A stretch of DNA of 17,453 nt from Clostridia bacterium (GTDB taxonomy: Bacteria; Bacillota; Clostridia; Oscillospirales; CAG-272). The stretch lies in contig JAFTHJ010000056.1 in assembly GCA_017457465.1 (NCBI GenBank), positions 1 to 17,453 on the forward strand, read 5' to 3'. Within the stretch, counting starts at the first letter, position 1, and every line of letters starts with the position of its first letter. A program made the position numbers and the translations under genes. Below the pieces are notes generated by a model. It saw only the letters and a program-made list of their open reading frames with translations. It was not told where the DNA came from and made no database searches. This document shows positions 7,321-15,088 of the stretch, in pieces.

Positions 7321-7377
7321 AAGCCGTGATTTGACTCTCCGAAGTAAAAGATAGAGTGGAGAACCAAATCACGGCTT
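7321..7377. repeat. Long imperfect hairpin between rpmH and the DUF4097 gene
   Basis: A 13-base perfect inverted repeat pairs AAGCCGTGATTTG (7321-7333) with 7365-7377. An inner TCTCC/GGAGA pairing lengthens the hairpin, leaving a loop of about 17 bases. It lies 33 bases beyond the stop of the minus-strand gene and probably ends that transcript. However, the tract following it on the minus strand is A-rich rather than T-rich, and on the plus strand the T run precedes it, so it is not a textbook intrinsic terminator. Confidence 0.6.
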
Positions 7378-7410
7378 CTGCATTTGAATCAAGCGTCCCT
7401 GCTTTGGCTT

Positions 7411-9207
7411 TTATTTAACAGATATTTTTCCGCTGACAGCTTCCAGCTCTATGCTGGTGCTTCCGTCACCGAAAACGTATTTGCCGTTCTTTGTTTCGGT
7501 GGGATAGGAGATAGCCACCGTGTCGGATAACGCCTCCGCGGATACTGTAAATCCGAGAATATCCTCGGGCAGAATTATATCAACGTTGCCGCTCACCGTT
7601 TCGACCGATATTTCCTCGGGAGCGCTCTGAAGCTCAAGGTCTACATTTCCCGATACCATAGAGACGTCAAGCGTACGGCAACCGCCGAGCAGCTCAATAT
7701 CTCCGCTTACCGCCTCGGCGTCGATATCTCCGAAGAAGCAATTCTTCGCCGTAAGCTCTCCGCTTACGTTTGATACCTCAAGGTCACTTCCCGAGAGGTC
7801 GTTGAGCGTGATGTCAGAGCTTATCGAGGTTATCTCCAGCAGCTTTATCAGCTCCGACTCGGGTATCCTTACGGTAAGTGCCTTGTCATTCTGTGAACCG
7901 AAGAAAAGGAATCCGCGGCGTCTCTCTTCGGAGAATTTTATTATCAGCTTTCCGCCTTCTACCTTGCTGTGTAGCGCGTATTCCGCGTTTTCATCCTCAA
8001 TTCCGCTCTCGCTGACATCAATATACTCTCCGTCCCATACCTCAACGGTAACGCTTCCCGCTACCCACGATATATCAAGCGCGTTTACGCCCTCCGCGGG
8101 GACTTGGGTGTTGCCTTGAGTGTAAGATGAGTCGTCTGTGTCGGCATAAAACGAATCATCCGCCGAGACTATCGAAACGAAATTGATAGGGAAATCCTCT
8201 ACGCTTGTTGCTATACTGAACGCGGGAAGAAGTATACACAGGAAAATTGAGCAGAGCGATATTTTGACTATCGAACCCGCTATTTTTTGTGAGGTTATCA
8301 AATTGAATATGCCAGATATTATTCCGCTTATAAGTCCCGCTATCGGAAATATGAGCCACGTTATCCACCAACGGTTCGTGGCGAAGCTTACGGCAAAATA
8401 AATGATTACTACCGCAACCCAGAGAATAGCGCTGATAATTCTTCCGATAAGCTTATACGGGGAATCGGGCTTTTGGCTATCGCTCTTGCCACAAGTACTC
8501 TCCGCCTCCTTGAACTGCGGCTCACATTCGGCACTTATCGGGAAGAGCGAGGAGGTCAGTATCATAATAGCGGTTGCCGCCGCTATCATCGCGAACATAA
8601 GAACGATACAGAATGTGGACTCAAATATTATGACGGGGCACACACAGCATATGTAGAGCGCAACTCCCACAGAGCGCAGAATTCCCGCCATATGCTTATT
8701 CCGTATAAGCTCGGCGCGTTCCGTTTCACCCAGAGACTGACTTACAAGCACGGGCTTCGTATATGAGGTATATATGAATATCGCCGTTGCCGCCGCCACA
8801 AAGACAAAGAGCAGAACCGCGGATATATTCGAGGCGAAGATTATCGCGGGGATAGTGCAGAAGATATAGAGCGCCACCGCTATGGCGTGGAGAATCGGGT
8901 GTAGCTTTTTCTTCTTTTCGACCTCATCCTCGCTGTAAAGCGGGATTTTTCCGTCGCCGCTCTCCGAAGGAGCTGTCATAGGATTGTCTTCAGGCGCCTG
9001 ACGGCTGCCCTCAAGCAGCTCACTCAAGTCTCCTATGCTTGAGATTGAATTGTTATAGGCTTCCTCCTCGCTCATACCGGATGCGACGAAATCGTCGTAT
9101 CTGTCGTACAGATTTCCAAGAAGCTCTTCCTTAAGCTCGTTATTTCTTTCATTGTTTGCCGCTCCCGCAAAAAGCAGCTCAACATATTGCTTCAGCTTTT
9201 CCTTCAT
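7411..9207 (-). CDS. Membrane protein with HAAS (DUF1700-like) and DUF4097 domains
   Basis: A 598-residue protein in three parts. Residues 1-68 form the HAAS/DUF1700-type helical module (YDRYDDFVASGMSEEEA, then SIGDLSELL), which usually accompanies PadR regulators. Residues 105-335 are hydrophobic with five or more membrane segments, including two similar copies of a two-helix unit (107-152 and 177-222). Residues 375-598 form a DUF4097-type beta-repeat domain with recurring VSG turns near 481, 500, 518, 538 and 591, likely outside the membrane. The start ATG overlaps the PadR stop by ATGA and has a GGGGAGG box within the padR 3' end, so the pair is translationally coupled. Such pairs are thought to respond to envelope or small-molecule stress; the actual role is not established here. 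The hydrophobic middle may anchor or sense; no catalytic motif is seen. Confidence 0.85.
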   Translation of the reverse strand: MKEKLKQYVELLFAGAANNERNNELKEELLGNLYDRYDDFVASGMSEEEAYNNSISSIGDLSELLEGSRQAPEDNPMTAPSESGDGKIPLYSEDEVEKKKKLHPILHAIAVALYIFCTIPAIIFASNISAVLLFVFVAAATAIFIYTSYTKPVLVSQSLGETERAELIRNKHMAGILRSVGVALYICCVCPVIIFESTFCIVLMFAMIAAATAIMILTSSLFPISAECEPQFKEAESTCGKSDSQKPDSPYKLIGRIISAILWVAVVIIYFAVSFATNRWWITWLIFPIAGLISGIISGIFNLITSQKIAGSIVKISLCSIFLCILLPAFSIATSVEDFPINFVSIVSADDSFYADTDDSSYTQGNTQVPAEGVNALDISWVAGSVTVEVWDGEYIDVSESGIEDENAEYALHSKVEGGKLIIKFSEERRRGFLFFGSQNDKALTVRIPESELIKLLEITSISSDITLNDLSGSDLEVSNVSGELTAKNCFFGDIDAEAVSGDIELLGGCRTLDVSMVSGNVDLELQSAPEEISVETVSGNVDIILPEDILGFTVSAEALSDTVAISYPTETKNGKYVFGDGSTSIELEAVSGKISVK

Positions 9208-9554
9208 TTGTCGGATACCTCCCCAGCTTCGGTGTCAATTAGTGTATTGATTATTTTATTGGCGTGTTTCCACTCGTCTACCATTTTTTTATATATCTCG
9301 ATTCCGTGTTGCGTAATGGAGTAATATCTCCGCCGCGCGCCGCCGTCGCCGTCTCCCCAGTATGAGGATATGCACCCCGCGGACTCAAGCCGACGGAATG
9401 CGGTGTAAAGCGTGGCTTCCTTCAGCTCGTATGTGTTTTCGGTAGCCTCTTTTATGGCGTTGTTTATTTTGTATCCGTAACTGTCTCCGCCGATAAGGTG
9501 GGCGAGTATTATCGCGTCTGTGTGACCGCGTATCAGGTCTGCCGCTATTGACAT
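9204..9554 (-). CDS. PadR family transcriptional regulator
   Basis: A 116-residue winged-helix repressor of the small PadR subfamily. Hallmarks are the LIGGDSYGYKINNAI helix, the recognition region ATLYTAFRRLESAGCI, and the wing segment GARRRYYSIT-HG. These proteins bind DNA as dimers, usually at their own promoter, and release on an effector. It is the first gene of a two-gene operon with the HAAS/DUF4097 membrane protein, overlapping it by 4 bases. AAGGAG lies 6 bases before the ATG. A perfect-consensus promoter upstream is the obvious autoregulation target, although I cannot define the operator confidently. Confidence 0.94.
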   Translation of the reverse strand: MSIAADLIRGHTDAIILAHLIGGDSYGYKINNAIKEATENTYELKEATLYTAFRRLESAGCISSYWGDGDGGARRRYYSITQHGIEIYKKMVDEWKHANKIINTLIDTEAGEVSDK

Positions 9555-9585
9555 ATTTTTCTCCTTTCCGATAAGTTACACATAT

Positions 9586-9614
9586 ATTATACGGTGATAT
9601 ACCTCGCCTGTCAA
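9586..9614 (-). promoter_or_regulatory. Perfect-consensus promoter of the padR operon
   Basis: On the minus strand, TTGACA (9609-9614) and TATAAT (9586-9591) are separated by exactly 17 bases. Both hexamers match consensus, so the promoter should be strong unless repressed, as expected for PadR autorepression. Confidence 0.88.
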
Positions 9615-9726
9615 GGTACTAACGGAAATTTTTTGAAAATTTTAGCAGCTTCCGCTGCTTTCGTCAGAAGCTACGATAATCATAATCGGGTGCGTGAAAA
9701 CATATAATGTTTCGAGGTGATGAAAA

Positions 9727-10890
9727 ATGAAATTCAAAAAAATAACGGCAACAATACTTACTCTTTGCCTTGCTTTATGTAGTTTTCTCGTTACGGTGAG
9801 TGCCGAGCCCGAGACACCGCAGAGCGCTGACAAATTCGGGCTTGACTGCCGCTCGGCGATACTTATGGAGGCGGGAACGGGTAAGGTGCTATACGAGATG
9901 AACGCCGACGAATCGCTCCCCCCCGCGTCGGTAACCAAGGTAATGACATTGCTTCTTGTAATGGAGGCGATAGAGAACGGAAAAATATCGCTTTCAGATA
10001 CGGTCACGGCAAGTGCCCACGCCTGTTCTATGGGAGGCTCCCAGATATATCTGAAAGAGGGAGAGCAGATGAGTGTTGAGGAGCTTATCAAAAGCGTGGT
10101 CATAGCCTCGGCTAATGACGCGGCTCTCGCTCTCGCCGAATATGTGGCGGGGACAGAGGAGGCTTTCGTTGAGCTGATGAACAAAAGGGCGGAGCAGCTC
10201 GGACTTACGGGAACGCATTTTGAGAATACAAACGGACTTGACGATACCGTGCAGAATCACGTGTCGACCGCGAGGGATATCGCCGTTATGTCACGGGAGC
10301 TGATAAAGCACAAGAAGATAACCGAATACAGCTCGATATGGATGGACACCATCAGAGACGGTGCGTTCGGGCTCACGAATACCAACCGACTTGTGAGATT
10401 TTATAAGGGCGCGACGGGGCTTAAAACAGGCTCAACCGCAAAGGCGAAATTCTGTATCACTGCGACCGCAGAGCGTGAGGGAATGTCGCTCATTTGCGTG
10501 ATTATGGCGGCGCCGACAAGAGATATCAGAAACGCCGCCGCGACCTCTCTGCTCGACTGGGGCTTTGCCAATTACGCTGTCTACCGAAACGAGGGCAAGG
10601 TGCTTGAGCCACTGCGTGTACTTGGCGGAGTGAGTAGCTCCTGCGAGGTGGAGTATCCTGAATTCTCCTGTGTGGTGAATAAAGCCGATATACCGAATAT
10701 CTTATTTGAGGTTGAGACAGAGGATACACTCGCCGCGCCCGTAAAGCAGGGCGAGAAGGTGGGCAGGGTAGTCTACAGAATAGGGGAGACCGAGCTTGGC
10801 ACTACCGATATCACTGCCCGTGAGAGTATAGATAAGATAGGCTTTGGCGGACTTCTTCTGCGAATGCTGTCAAAAATGTGTATGCGGTGA
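9727..10890 (+). CDS. D-alanyl-D-alanine carboxypeptidase (peptidase S11, PBP5-like)
   Basis: A 387-residue secreted or membrane-attached penicillin-binding protein that trims the terminal D-Ala of peptidoglycan stem peptides. A signal peptide covers 1-26 (KFKK start, hydrophobic core, probable cut after VSA). The three active-site motifs are present: SxxK at S68-K71 (SVTK), SxN at S128-N130 (SAN), and KTG at K233-G235 (KTGS). A C-terminal beta-rich region follows, ending in a short amphipathic, basic tail (LLLRMLSKMCMR) like the membrane anchor of PBP5 homologues. The start is supported by GAGGTGA 6 bases before the ATG. It is probably monocistronic: pgi downstream has its own promoter. Both a vegetative DacA-like and a sporulation DacF-like role are possible; the sequence alone does not decide. 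Confidence 0.94.
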   Translation: MKFKKITATILTLCLALCSFLVTVSAEPETPQSADKFGLDCRSAILMEAGTGKVLYEMNADESLPPASVTKVMTLLLVMEAIENGKISLSDTVTASAHACSMGGSQIYLKEGEQMSVEELIKSVVIASANDAALALAEYVAGTEEAFVELMNKRAEQLGLTGTHFENTNGLDDTVQNHVSTARDIAVMSRELIKHKKITEYSSIWMDTIRDGAFGLTNTNRLVRFYKGATGLKTGSTAKAKFCITATAEREGMSLICVIMAAPTRDIRNAAATSLLDWGFANYAVYRNEGKVLEPLRVLGGVSSSCEVEYPEFSCVVNKADIPNILFEVETEDTLAAPVKQGEKVGRVVYRIGETELGTTDITARESIDKIGFGGLLLRMLSKMCMR

Positions 10891-10939
10891 GTTTTCGACA
10901 TACAAAGACAAAAATTTAACATAAAATATAAAATAACTC

Positions 10940-10968
10940 TTGTAATTTATGGGAATATATAGTATAAT
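10940..10968 (+). promoter_or_regulatory. Sigma-A type promoter of pgi
   Basis: TTGTAA (10940-10945) and TATAAT (10963-10968) are separated by 17 bases, giving a leader of roughly 30 bases before the ATG at 11007. The -35 is preceded by ACTC, as at two other promoters in the window. Confidence 0.8.
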
Positions 10969-10994
10969 GTAATTCTAATTCTATTTTCTATGTT

Positions 10995-11001
10995 GAGGTG
11001 G
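10995..11001 (+). promoter_or_regulatory. Ribosome binding site that sets the pgi start
   Basis: GAGGTGG lies 5 bases before the ATG at 11007. An in-frame GTG at 10998 falls within this box and is therefore not the start. Confidence 0.85.
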
Positions 11002-11006
11002 TAAAA

Positions 11007-12347
11007 ATGGCATTGACGTTGAATGACAAGTATATTAAAGACTTTGTCAATGAAGAGGAATTCAAAGCTATCCAGAGCGAAATTTCGGCGGCACATAAAA
11101 CGCTGCTTGACGGAAGCGGAGAGGGAAGCGATTTTCTTGGTTGGATAGACCTTCCCAAGAATTACGACAAAGAGGAGTTCGCGAGAATAAAGGTCGCTGC
11201 GGAAAAAATAAAGAAGAGCTGCGACGTTTTCGTGGTCATCGGAATAGGCGGCTCTTATCTCGGAGCGCGCGCCGTTATCGAGTTCTTGAAGTCTCCTATG
11301 TATAATAATCTGAAAAAGGACACCCCCGATATCTATTTCTCGGGCTGCAATATAAGCGCGGGAGCGCTCTCGGAGCTTCTTGAAATATGCGAGGGCAAGG
11401 ATGTTTGCATAAATGTTATCTCGAAGTCGGGAACTACCACAGAGCCGGCTGTCGCCTTCAGAGTGTTCAGAGCTATGCTCGAGAAGAAGTACGGTGTCGA
11501 GGGCGCAAGAGAGAGAATATTCGTTACCACAGATAAGGCGAGAGGAACGCTCAAGCAGTTCTCCGATGAGGCGGGATACGAAACATTCGTCGTTCCGGAC
11601 GACGTTGGCGGACGCTTCTCGGTTCTCACCGCGGTAGGACTTCTTCCCATAGCGGTTGCGGGAATCGATATTGACGGACTTATGAAGGGCGCGGCTGACG
11701 CGGCAGATGCATATAAGGCTACGGATAAGATAGAGGAGAGCGACTGTATGAAGTACGTTGCTTACAGAAATCTTATGTACCGCGGCGGCAAGAGCTGTGA
11801 GATACTTGTAAACTACGAGCCTTACGCGGCTATGCTCAACGAGTGGTGGAAGCAACTTTACGGTGAGAGCGAGGGCAAGGACAAAAAGGGACTATTCCCC
11901 GCGTCTGTCATCTTCTCAACAGACCTTCACTCGCTCGGACAGTTCGTTCAGGACGGCTCGAGAAACCTCTTTGAGACTGTAGTGTCTGTCAAGGCGTGTG
12001 ACAAGAGCTTCCCCATACCCTTTGACGAGGCTAATGTTGACGGACTCAACTTCCTTGCGGGTGTTGAGCTTGACGAGGTAAACAAGACCGCTATGAGAGG
12101 AACTATCCTTGCTCATATAGACGGCGGAACGCCTAATATGCTTATCGAGATAGACGACAGAAGCGCATATTCTGTCGGACAGCTGCTTTACTTCTTCGAG
12201 TTTGCTTGTGGAGTATCGGGATACGTTCTCGGTGTAAATCCCTTTAATCAGCCCGGCGTTGAGGCATACAAGAAGAATATGTTCGCGCTTCTCGGAAAGC
12301 CAGGATACGAGTCGCAGAAGGCAGAGCTTGAGGCAAGACTTAAATAA
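11007..12347 (+). CDS. pgi: Glucose-6-phosphate isomerase
   Basis: The enzyme interconverts glucose 6-phosphate and fructose 6-phosphate in the cytoplasm. It has 446 residues, the length of the Gram-positive PGI group (about 450). The sugar-phosphate site is seen as GIGGSYLG (79-86), SKSGTTTEP (139-147) and GGRFS (201-205). The catalytic residues expected for the Bacillus/Geobacillus type fall at a constant offset of three: Glu287 in YGESEGKD, His308 in TDLHSLGQ, and Lys422 in GVEAYKKN. The start is the ATG at 11007, fixed by the GAGGTGG box. It is probably transcribed alone from its own promoter. No clear GC-rich terminator follows, only AT-rich sequence. Codon use resembles its neighbours, and nothing suggests transfer. 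Confidence 0.97.
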   Translation: MALTLNDKYIKDFVNEEEFKAIQSEISAAHKTLLDGSGEGSDFLGWIDLPKNYDKEEFARIKVAAEKIKKSCDVFVVIGIGGSYLGARAVIEFLKSPMYNNLKKDTPDIYFSGCNISAGALSELLEICEGKDVCINVISKSGTTTEPAVAFRVFRAMLEKKYGVEGARERIFVTTDKARGTLKQFSDEAGYETFVVPDDVGGRFSVLTAVGLLPIAVAGIDIDGLMKGAADAADAYKATDKIEESDCMKYVAYRNLMYRGGKSCEILVNYEPYAAMLNEWWKQLYGESEGKDKKGLFPASVIFSTDLHSLGQFVQDGSRNLFETVVSVKACDKSFPIPFDEANVDGLNFLAGVELDEVNKTAMRGTILAHIDGGTPNMLIEIDDRSAYSVGQLLYFFEFACGVSGYVLGVNPFNQPGVEAYKKNMFALLGKPGYESQKAELEARLK

Positions 12348-12381
12348 ATTTTAAATAATTTAAAAAATCTTAAATTTACTC

Positions 12382-12410
12382 TTGAAATATTTACCTGTGT
12401 GTTGTATAAT
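12382..12410 (+). promoter_or_regulatory. Sigma-A type promoter of the P-loop protein gene
   Basis: TTGAAA (12382-12387) and TATAAT (12405-12410) are separated by 17 bases, with TACTC directly before the -35. The upstream region is very AT-rich, possibly an UP element. Confidence 0.83.
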
Positions 12411-12456
12411 ATAAGTGGACATATAAAAATGTTCAATAATATACTGGAGGTCCGGA

Positions 12457-12864
12457 ATGTTAAAGTTAATTGTCGGAGTAAAAGGAACAGGTAAAACCAA
12501 GTCTCTTATCAGTCTTGTAAACGAGGCTGTTGAAAAATCTCACGGAGATGTTGTCTGCATAGAAAAGGGAGTTAAGCTGCGTTTTGATATCAAATATCGC
12601 GCAAGACTTATAGATGTGAACGAATATTTTGTTGATGACGCCCAGTCGCTTTACGGCTTTGTTGCGGGAATTCTCGCAAGTAATCACGATGTCACGGATT
12701 TGTTTATAGATTCTTCTTTGAAGATATGCAATAACGATTATGCCGCATTCGATAAGTTTGTGGAGGAGATCGCAACGATTTCCGAGAAGATTGGTATAAA
12801 CGTAGTTATGACTGCGTCTATGCCCACAGAGGATACATCCGATATTGTTAAGAAATATCTTTGA
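12457..12864 (+). CDS. Small P-loop NTPase-like protein of unknown function
   Basis: A 135-residue protein beginning with a clear Walker A, G7-V-K-G-T-G-K-T14, directly after the first beta strand. A hydrophobic strand DLFIDS (81-86) ends in an acidic residue and could be Walker B. The protein ends in an alpha/beta pattern (GINVVMTASMP). It is too short for a full RecA- or AAA-type ATPase, and no Arg finger or oligomerisation domain is recognisable. Small clostridial proteins of this kind are sometimes labelled PilT- or thymidine-kinase-like, which I would not adopt. CTGGAGG sits 6 bases before the ATG. The gene has its own promoter and is followed by a hairpin and then topB, on which it may exert read-through control. 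Function is not recognised. Confidence 0.8.
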   Translation: MLKLIVGVKGTGKTKSLISLVNEAVEKSHGDVVCIEKGVKLRFDIKYRARLIDVNEYFVDDAQSLYGFVAGILASNHDVTDLFIDSSLKICNNDYAAFDKFVEEIATISEKIGINVVMTASMPTEDTSDIVKKYL

Positions 12865-12879
12865 GTAAAATAAGACTCA

Positions 12880-12918
12880 AACGGGCGGTTTCACGCAGTT
12901 GAAGCTGCCCGTTGTTTT
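12880..12918 (+). terminator. Intrinsic terminator or attenuator between the P-loop gene and topB
   Basis: A 14-base-pair stem with two G-U pairs joins 12880-12893 and 12900-12913 around a 6-base loop, then GTTTT. It is 15 bases after the P-loop gene stop and 35 bases before topB. No other promoter is seen between it and topB, so incomplete termination may be how topB is transcribed. Confidence 0.82.
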
Positions 12919-12947
12919 AATTTTGAATTTTTGAAGGGAGGGAGAGT

Positions 12948-15056
12948 ATGGTACTTATCATTGCGGAGAAGCCGAGTCTTGGCAGAAATATCGCGGCGGG
13001 TATCGGAAATATGACGCGCCGAGACGGATATCTTGAGGGCTGCGGATACATCATATCATGGGCGTTCGGACATCTGTTTTCACTTGCCGATATAGAGGCG
13101 TACAGTCCGACTGTCACGGAGAATTCTCGGTGGACTATGGATAATCTGCCCTGCTTTCCCGAGAAATTCAAGTTTGAGTTAAGAAAGGATAGCTCCAAGA
13201 AGACGGTCGACAGCGGAGTGGAGAAGCAATTCCGCATACTCGAGGCGCTCTGTAACCGAGAGGATGTTGATACGATAGTCAACGCGGGGGACGCGGACCG
13301 AGAGGGAGAGATAATCGTCAGGCTTTGCATTGCGAACGCGCTTCATACGCCGAAGACCGTGAAGCGTCTCTGGCTTCCCGACCAGACACCGCAGACGGTT
13401 GCGGCGGCGCTCCTTGATATGAAGGACGATGAGGAGTACGACAATCTCGCCAACGAGGGCTTTGCGCGTACATATATCGACTGGCTTTACGGAGTGAATC
13501 TCACGAGATACGCCACACTTAAAACGGGAGCTTTTCTCCGAGTGGGCAGAGTTATCGTGCCTATCGTGAAGGCTATATACGACAGAGATATGGCGATAAA
13601 GAATTTCGTTCCCGAGAAATACTATTCTATAAGCAGTGCCGAGGAGACAAACGGCTGCAAGGTCGAGCTTAATTCAAAGCTCCGCTTTGCGGCAAATGAA
13701 TACGCCAAGGCGCAAGAGACCTGCGCGAGATATAACGCGAGTGAAGCATACGTCAGCGATGTAAAGAGCAAGAAGGACACTATATCCCCGGGCAAGCTGT
13801 ATTCTCTCTCAAAGCTTCAGAATGTGCTCGGTAAGAAATATAAAATGTCTATGGCGGAGAGCCTTGAGATAATTCAGAAGCTTTATGAGGAGGGATATCT
13901 TACATATCCCCGAACCAACTCGGAGTATCTCGCCACCGCCGAAAAAGATAAGATAAAGAAGATAATCGGAATATGCGCGGGACTCGGATATCCCGTGGTG
14001 TTCAAGGATAAAAAGACTATATTTGACGATTCCAAGATAGAGTCGCACTCGGCTATCACGCCGACCTACAAGATACCCGACAAGAACAGACTAACCGAGA
14101 AGCAGATGCAGGTATATTCGACGGTAATACGCCGATTTGTGGCGGTTTTCTGCTCGGAGGATTGCGTGGCAAAGCGCGTTGAGATGACGGTCAGGGTAGG
14201 GGAGCTTGAGGACTTTACCCTCAAGGGGCTCACCATTCTCGAGAAGGGCTGGACAAAGTTTGACGACAGTACTCAAAAGGACAAGGTTCTTCCGCCGCTC
14301 TCAAAGGGAGATAAGGTCAATATCGCGTTTGCCCCTGTTGAGAAGGAGACAACTCCACCGAAGCACTATACGATAGAGACGCTCAACAATTATCTGAAAA
14401 ATCCTTTCAGAGATGAAAAGGCGGCAATTGATGACAGCGTGGGAGCCGACGACGCGGCGGAATACAGAGCTATGTTTGAGGGCGTTGAGCTTGGAACAGA
14501 GGCGACGAGAACGGGAATTATCGATAACGCTCGAAGGAGCGAGTATATAAATCTGAAAAAAGACGTCTATACTATTCTTCCCGCGGGAATATTCCTTATA
14601 GAATCCCTTGAGCGTATGAATATTGTGATGGATAAATTCAAGACGAGCGATATGGGTAAGGCGCTAAAGCGGGTATTCAGAGGCGAGTCGGAGGTGTCTG
14701 ACGCGGTAGACCTCGCAAAGGTGGAAATCGCGAGATGCTTTGAGCGGCGTGAGCTGCCGCCCGAGGAGGATACCGACACGGGATTTTTCGGAGATATAAT
14801 CGGAAAATGTCCGCTTTGCGGCGCCGACGTGACGAGAGGAAGATACGGATACGGCTGTTCGGCGTACAAGTCTGGTTGTAAATTTTCTATCGGGGCGTAT
14901 ATTTGCGGACGGGCAGTATCGGTGTCTAACGCGAAGCTCCTGCTCACACAGGGTGAGACGGTCAAGATAAAAGGATTTATCTCCAAAAAGGGAACACAGT
15001 TTGACGCGGTATTGCGTCTGGTTGACGGAAAGTGTCAGTTTGATTTTCAAAATTAA
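12948..15056 (+). CDS. topB: DNA topoisomerase III (type IA)
   Basis: A 702-residue type IA topoisomerase that passes single strands to decatenate and relax DNA. The TOPRIM domain is clear: EKPSLGR at the N-terminus and GDADREGE at 114-121 with the metal-binding acids D115, D117 and E119. The active-site tyrosine is Tyr320 in EGYLTYPRTNSEYL (E. coli TopB Tyr328). A C-terminal zinc-ribbon-like unit C621/C624/C637/C644 is followed by a strand-rich repeat that ends the protein. AGGGAGG lies 6 bases before the ATG. TopB is also a marker gene on conjugative elements, but no conjugation, relaxase or integrase gene is nearby, so a chromosomal housekeeping copy is the simpler reading. The following membrane-protein gene begins 32 bases later and is probably co-transcribed. 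Confidence 0.95.
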   Translation: MVLIIAEKPSLGRNIAAGIGNMTRRDGYLEGCGYIISWAFGHLFSLADIEAYSPTVTENSRWTMDNLPCFPEKFKFELRKDSSKKTVDSGVEKQFRILEALCNREDVDTIVNAGDADREGEIIVRLCIANALHTPKTVKRLWLPDQTPQTVAAALLDMKDDEEYDNLANEGFARTYIDWLYGVNLTRYATLKTGAFLRVGRVIVPIVKAIYDRDMAIKNFVPEKYYSISSAEETNGCKVELNSKLRFAANEYAKAQETCARYNASEAYVSDVKSKKDTISPGKLYSLSKLQNVLGKKYKMSMAESLEIIQKLYEEGYLTYPRTNSEYLATAEKDKIKKIIGICAGLGYPVVFKDKKTIFDDSKIESHSAITPTYKIPDKNRLTEKQMQVYSTVIRRFVAVFCSEDCVAKRVEMTVRVGELEDFTLKGLTILEKGWTKFDDSTQKDKVLPPLSKGDKVNIAFAPVEKETTPPKHYTIETLNNYLKNPFRDEKAAIDDSVGADDAAEYRAMFEGVELGTEATRTGIIDNARRSEYINLKKDVYTILPAGIFLIESLERMNIVMDKFKTSDMGKALKRVFRGESEVSDAVDLAKVEIARCFERRELPPEEDTDTGFFGDIIGKCPLCGADVTRGRYGYGCSAYKSGCKFSIGAYICGRAVSVSNAKLLLTQGETVKIKGFISKKGTQFDAVLRLVDGKCQFDFQN

Positions 15057-15088
15057 TAAAGCCGTAATTACGGCGGAACGGAGAAAAA

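Noticed and set aside
9575..9600. AT-rich imperfect palindrome over the padR -10 box as a PadR operator
   Set aside because: The symmetry is weak and could come from the AT-rich promoter itself; not supported enough to list.
9644..9659. Small hairpin AGCAGC/GCTGCT with a 4-base loop
   Set aside because: Only 6 base pairs, with no T run on the plus strand; it does not follow a gene end in the right direction to be called a terminator.
9703..9708. TATAAT upstream of the carboxypeptidase gene as a promoter
   Set aside because: No convincing -35 box at 16-18 bases, and the start point would fall almost on the ribosome site.
10947..11855. Long open frame of 302 codons on the minus strand opposite pgi
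   Set aside because: pgi is certain on the other strand; the frame is open because stop-complement codons are rare there, and its product has no recognisable pattern.
12948..15056. topB as a sign of an integrative conjugative element
   Set aside because: No relaxase, integrase, type IV secretion or attachment repeats in the window; the neighbours are housekeeping genes.
15061..15074. Perfect 14-base palindrome after topB
   Set aside because: At most a 5-base-pair stem without a T run, between closely spaced genes; unlikely to stop transcription.
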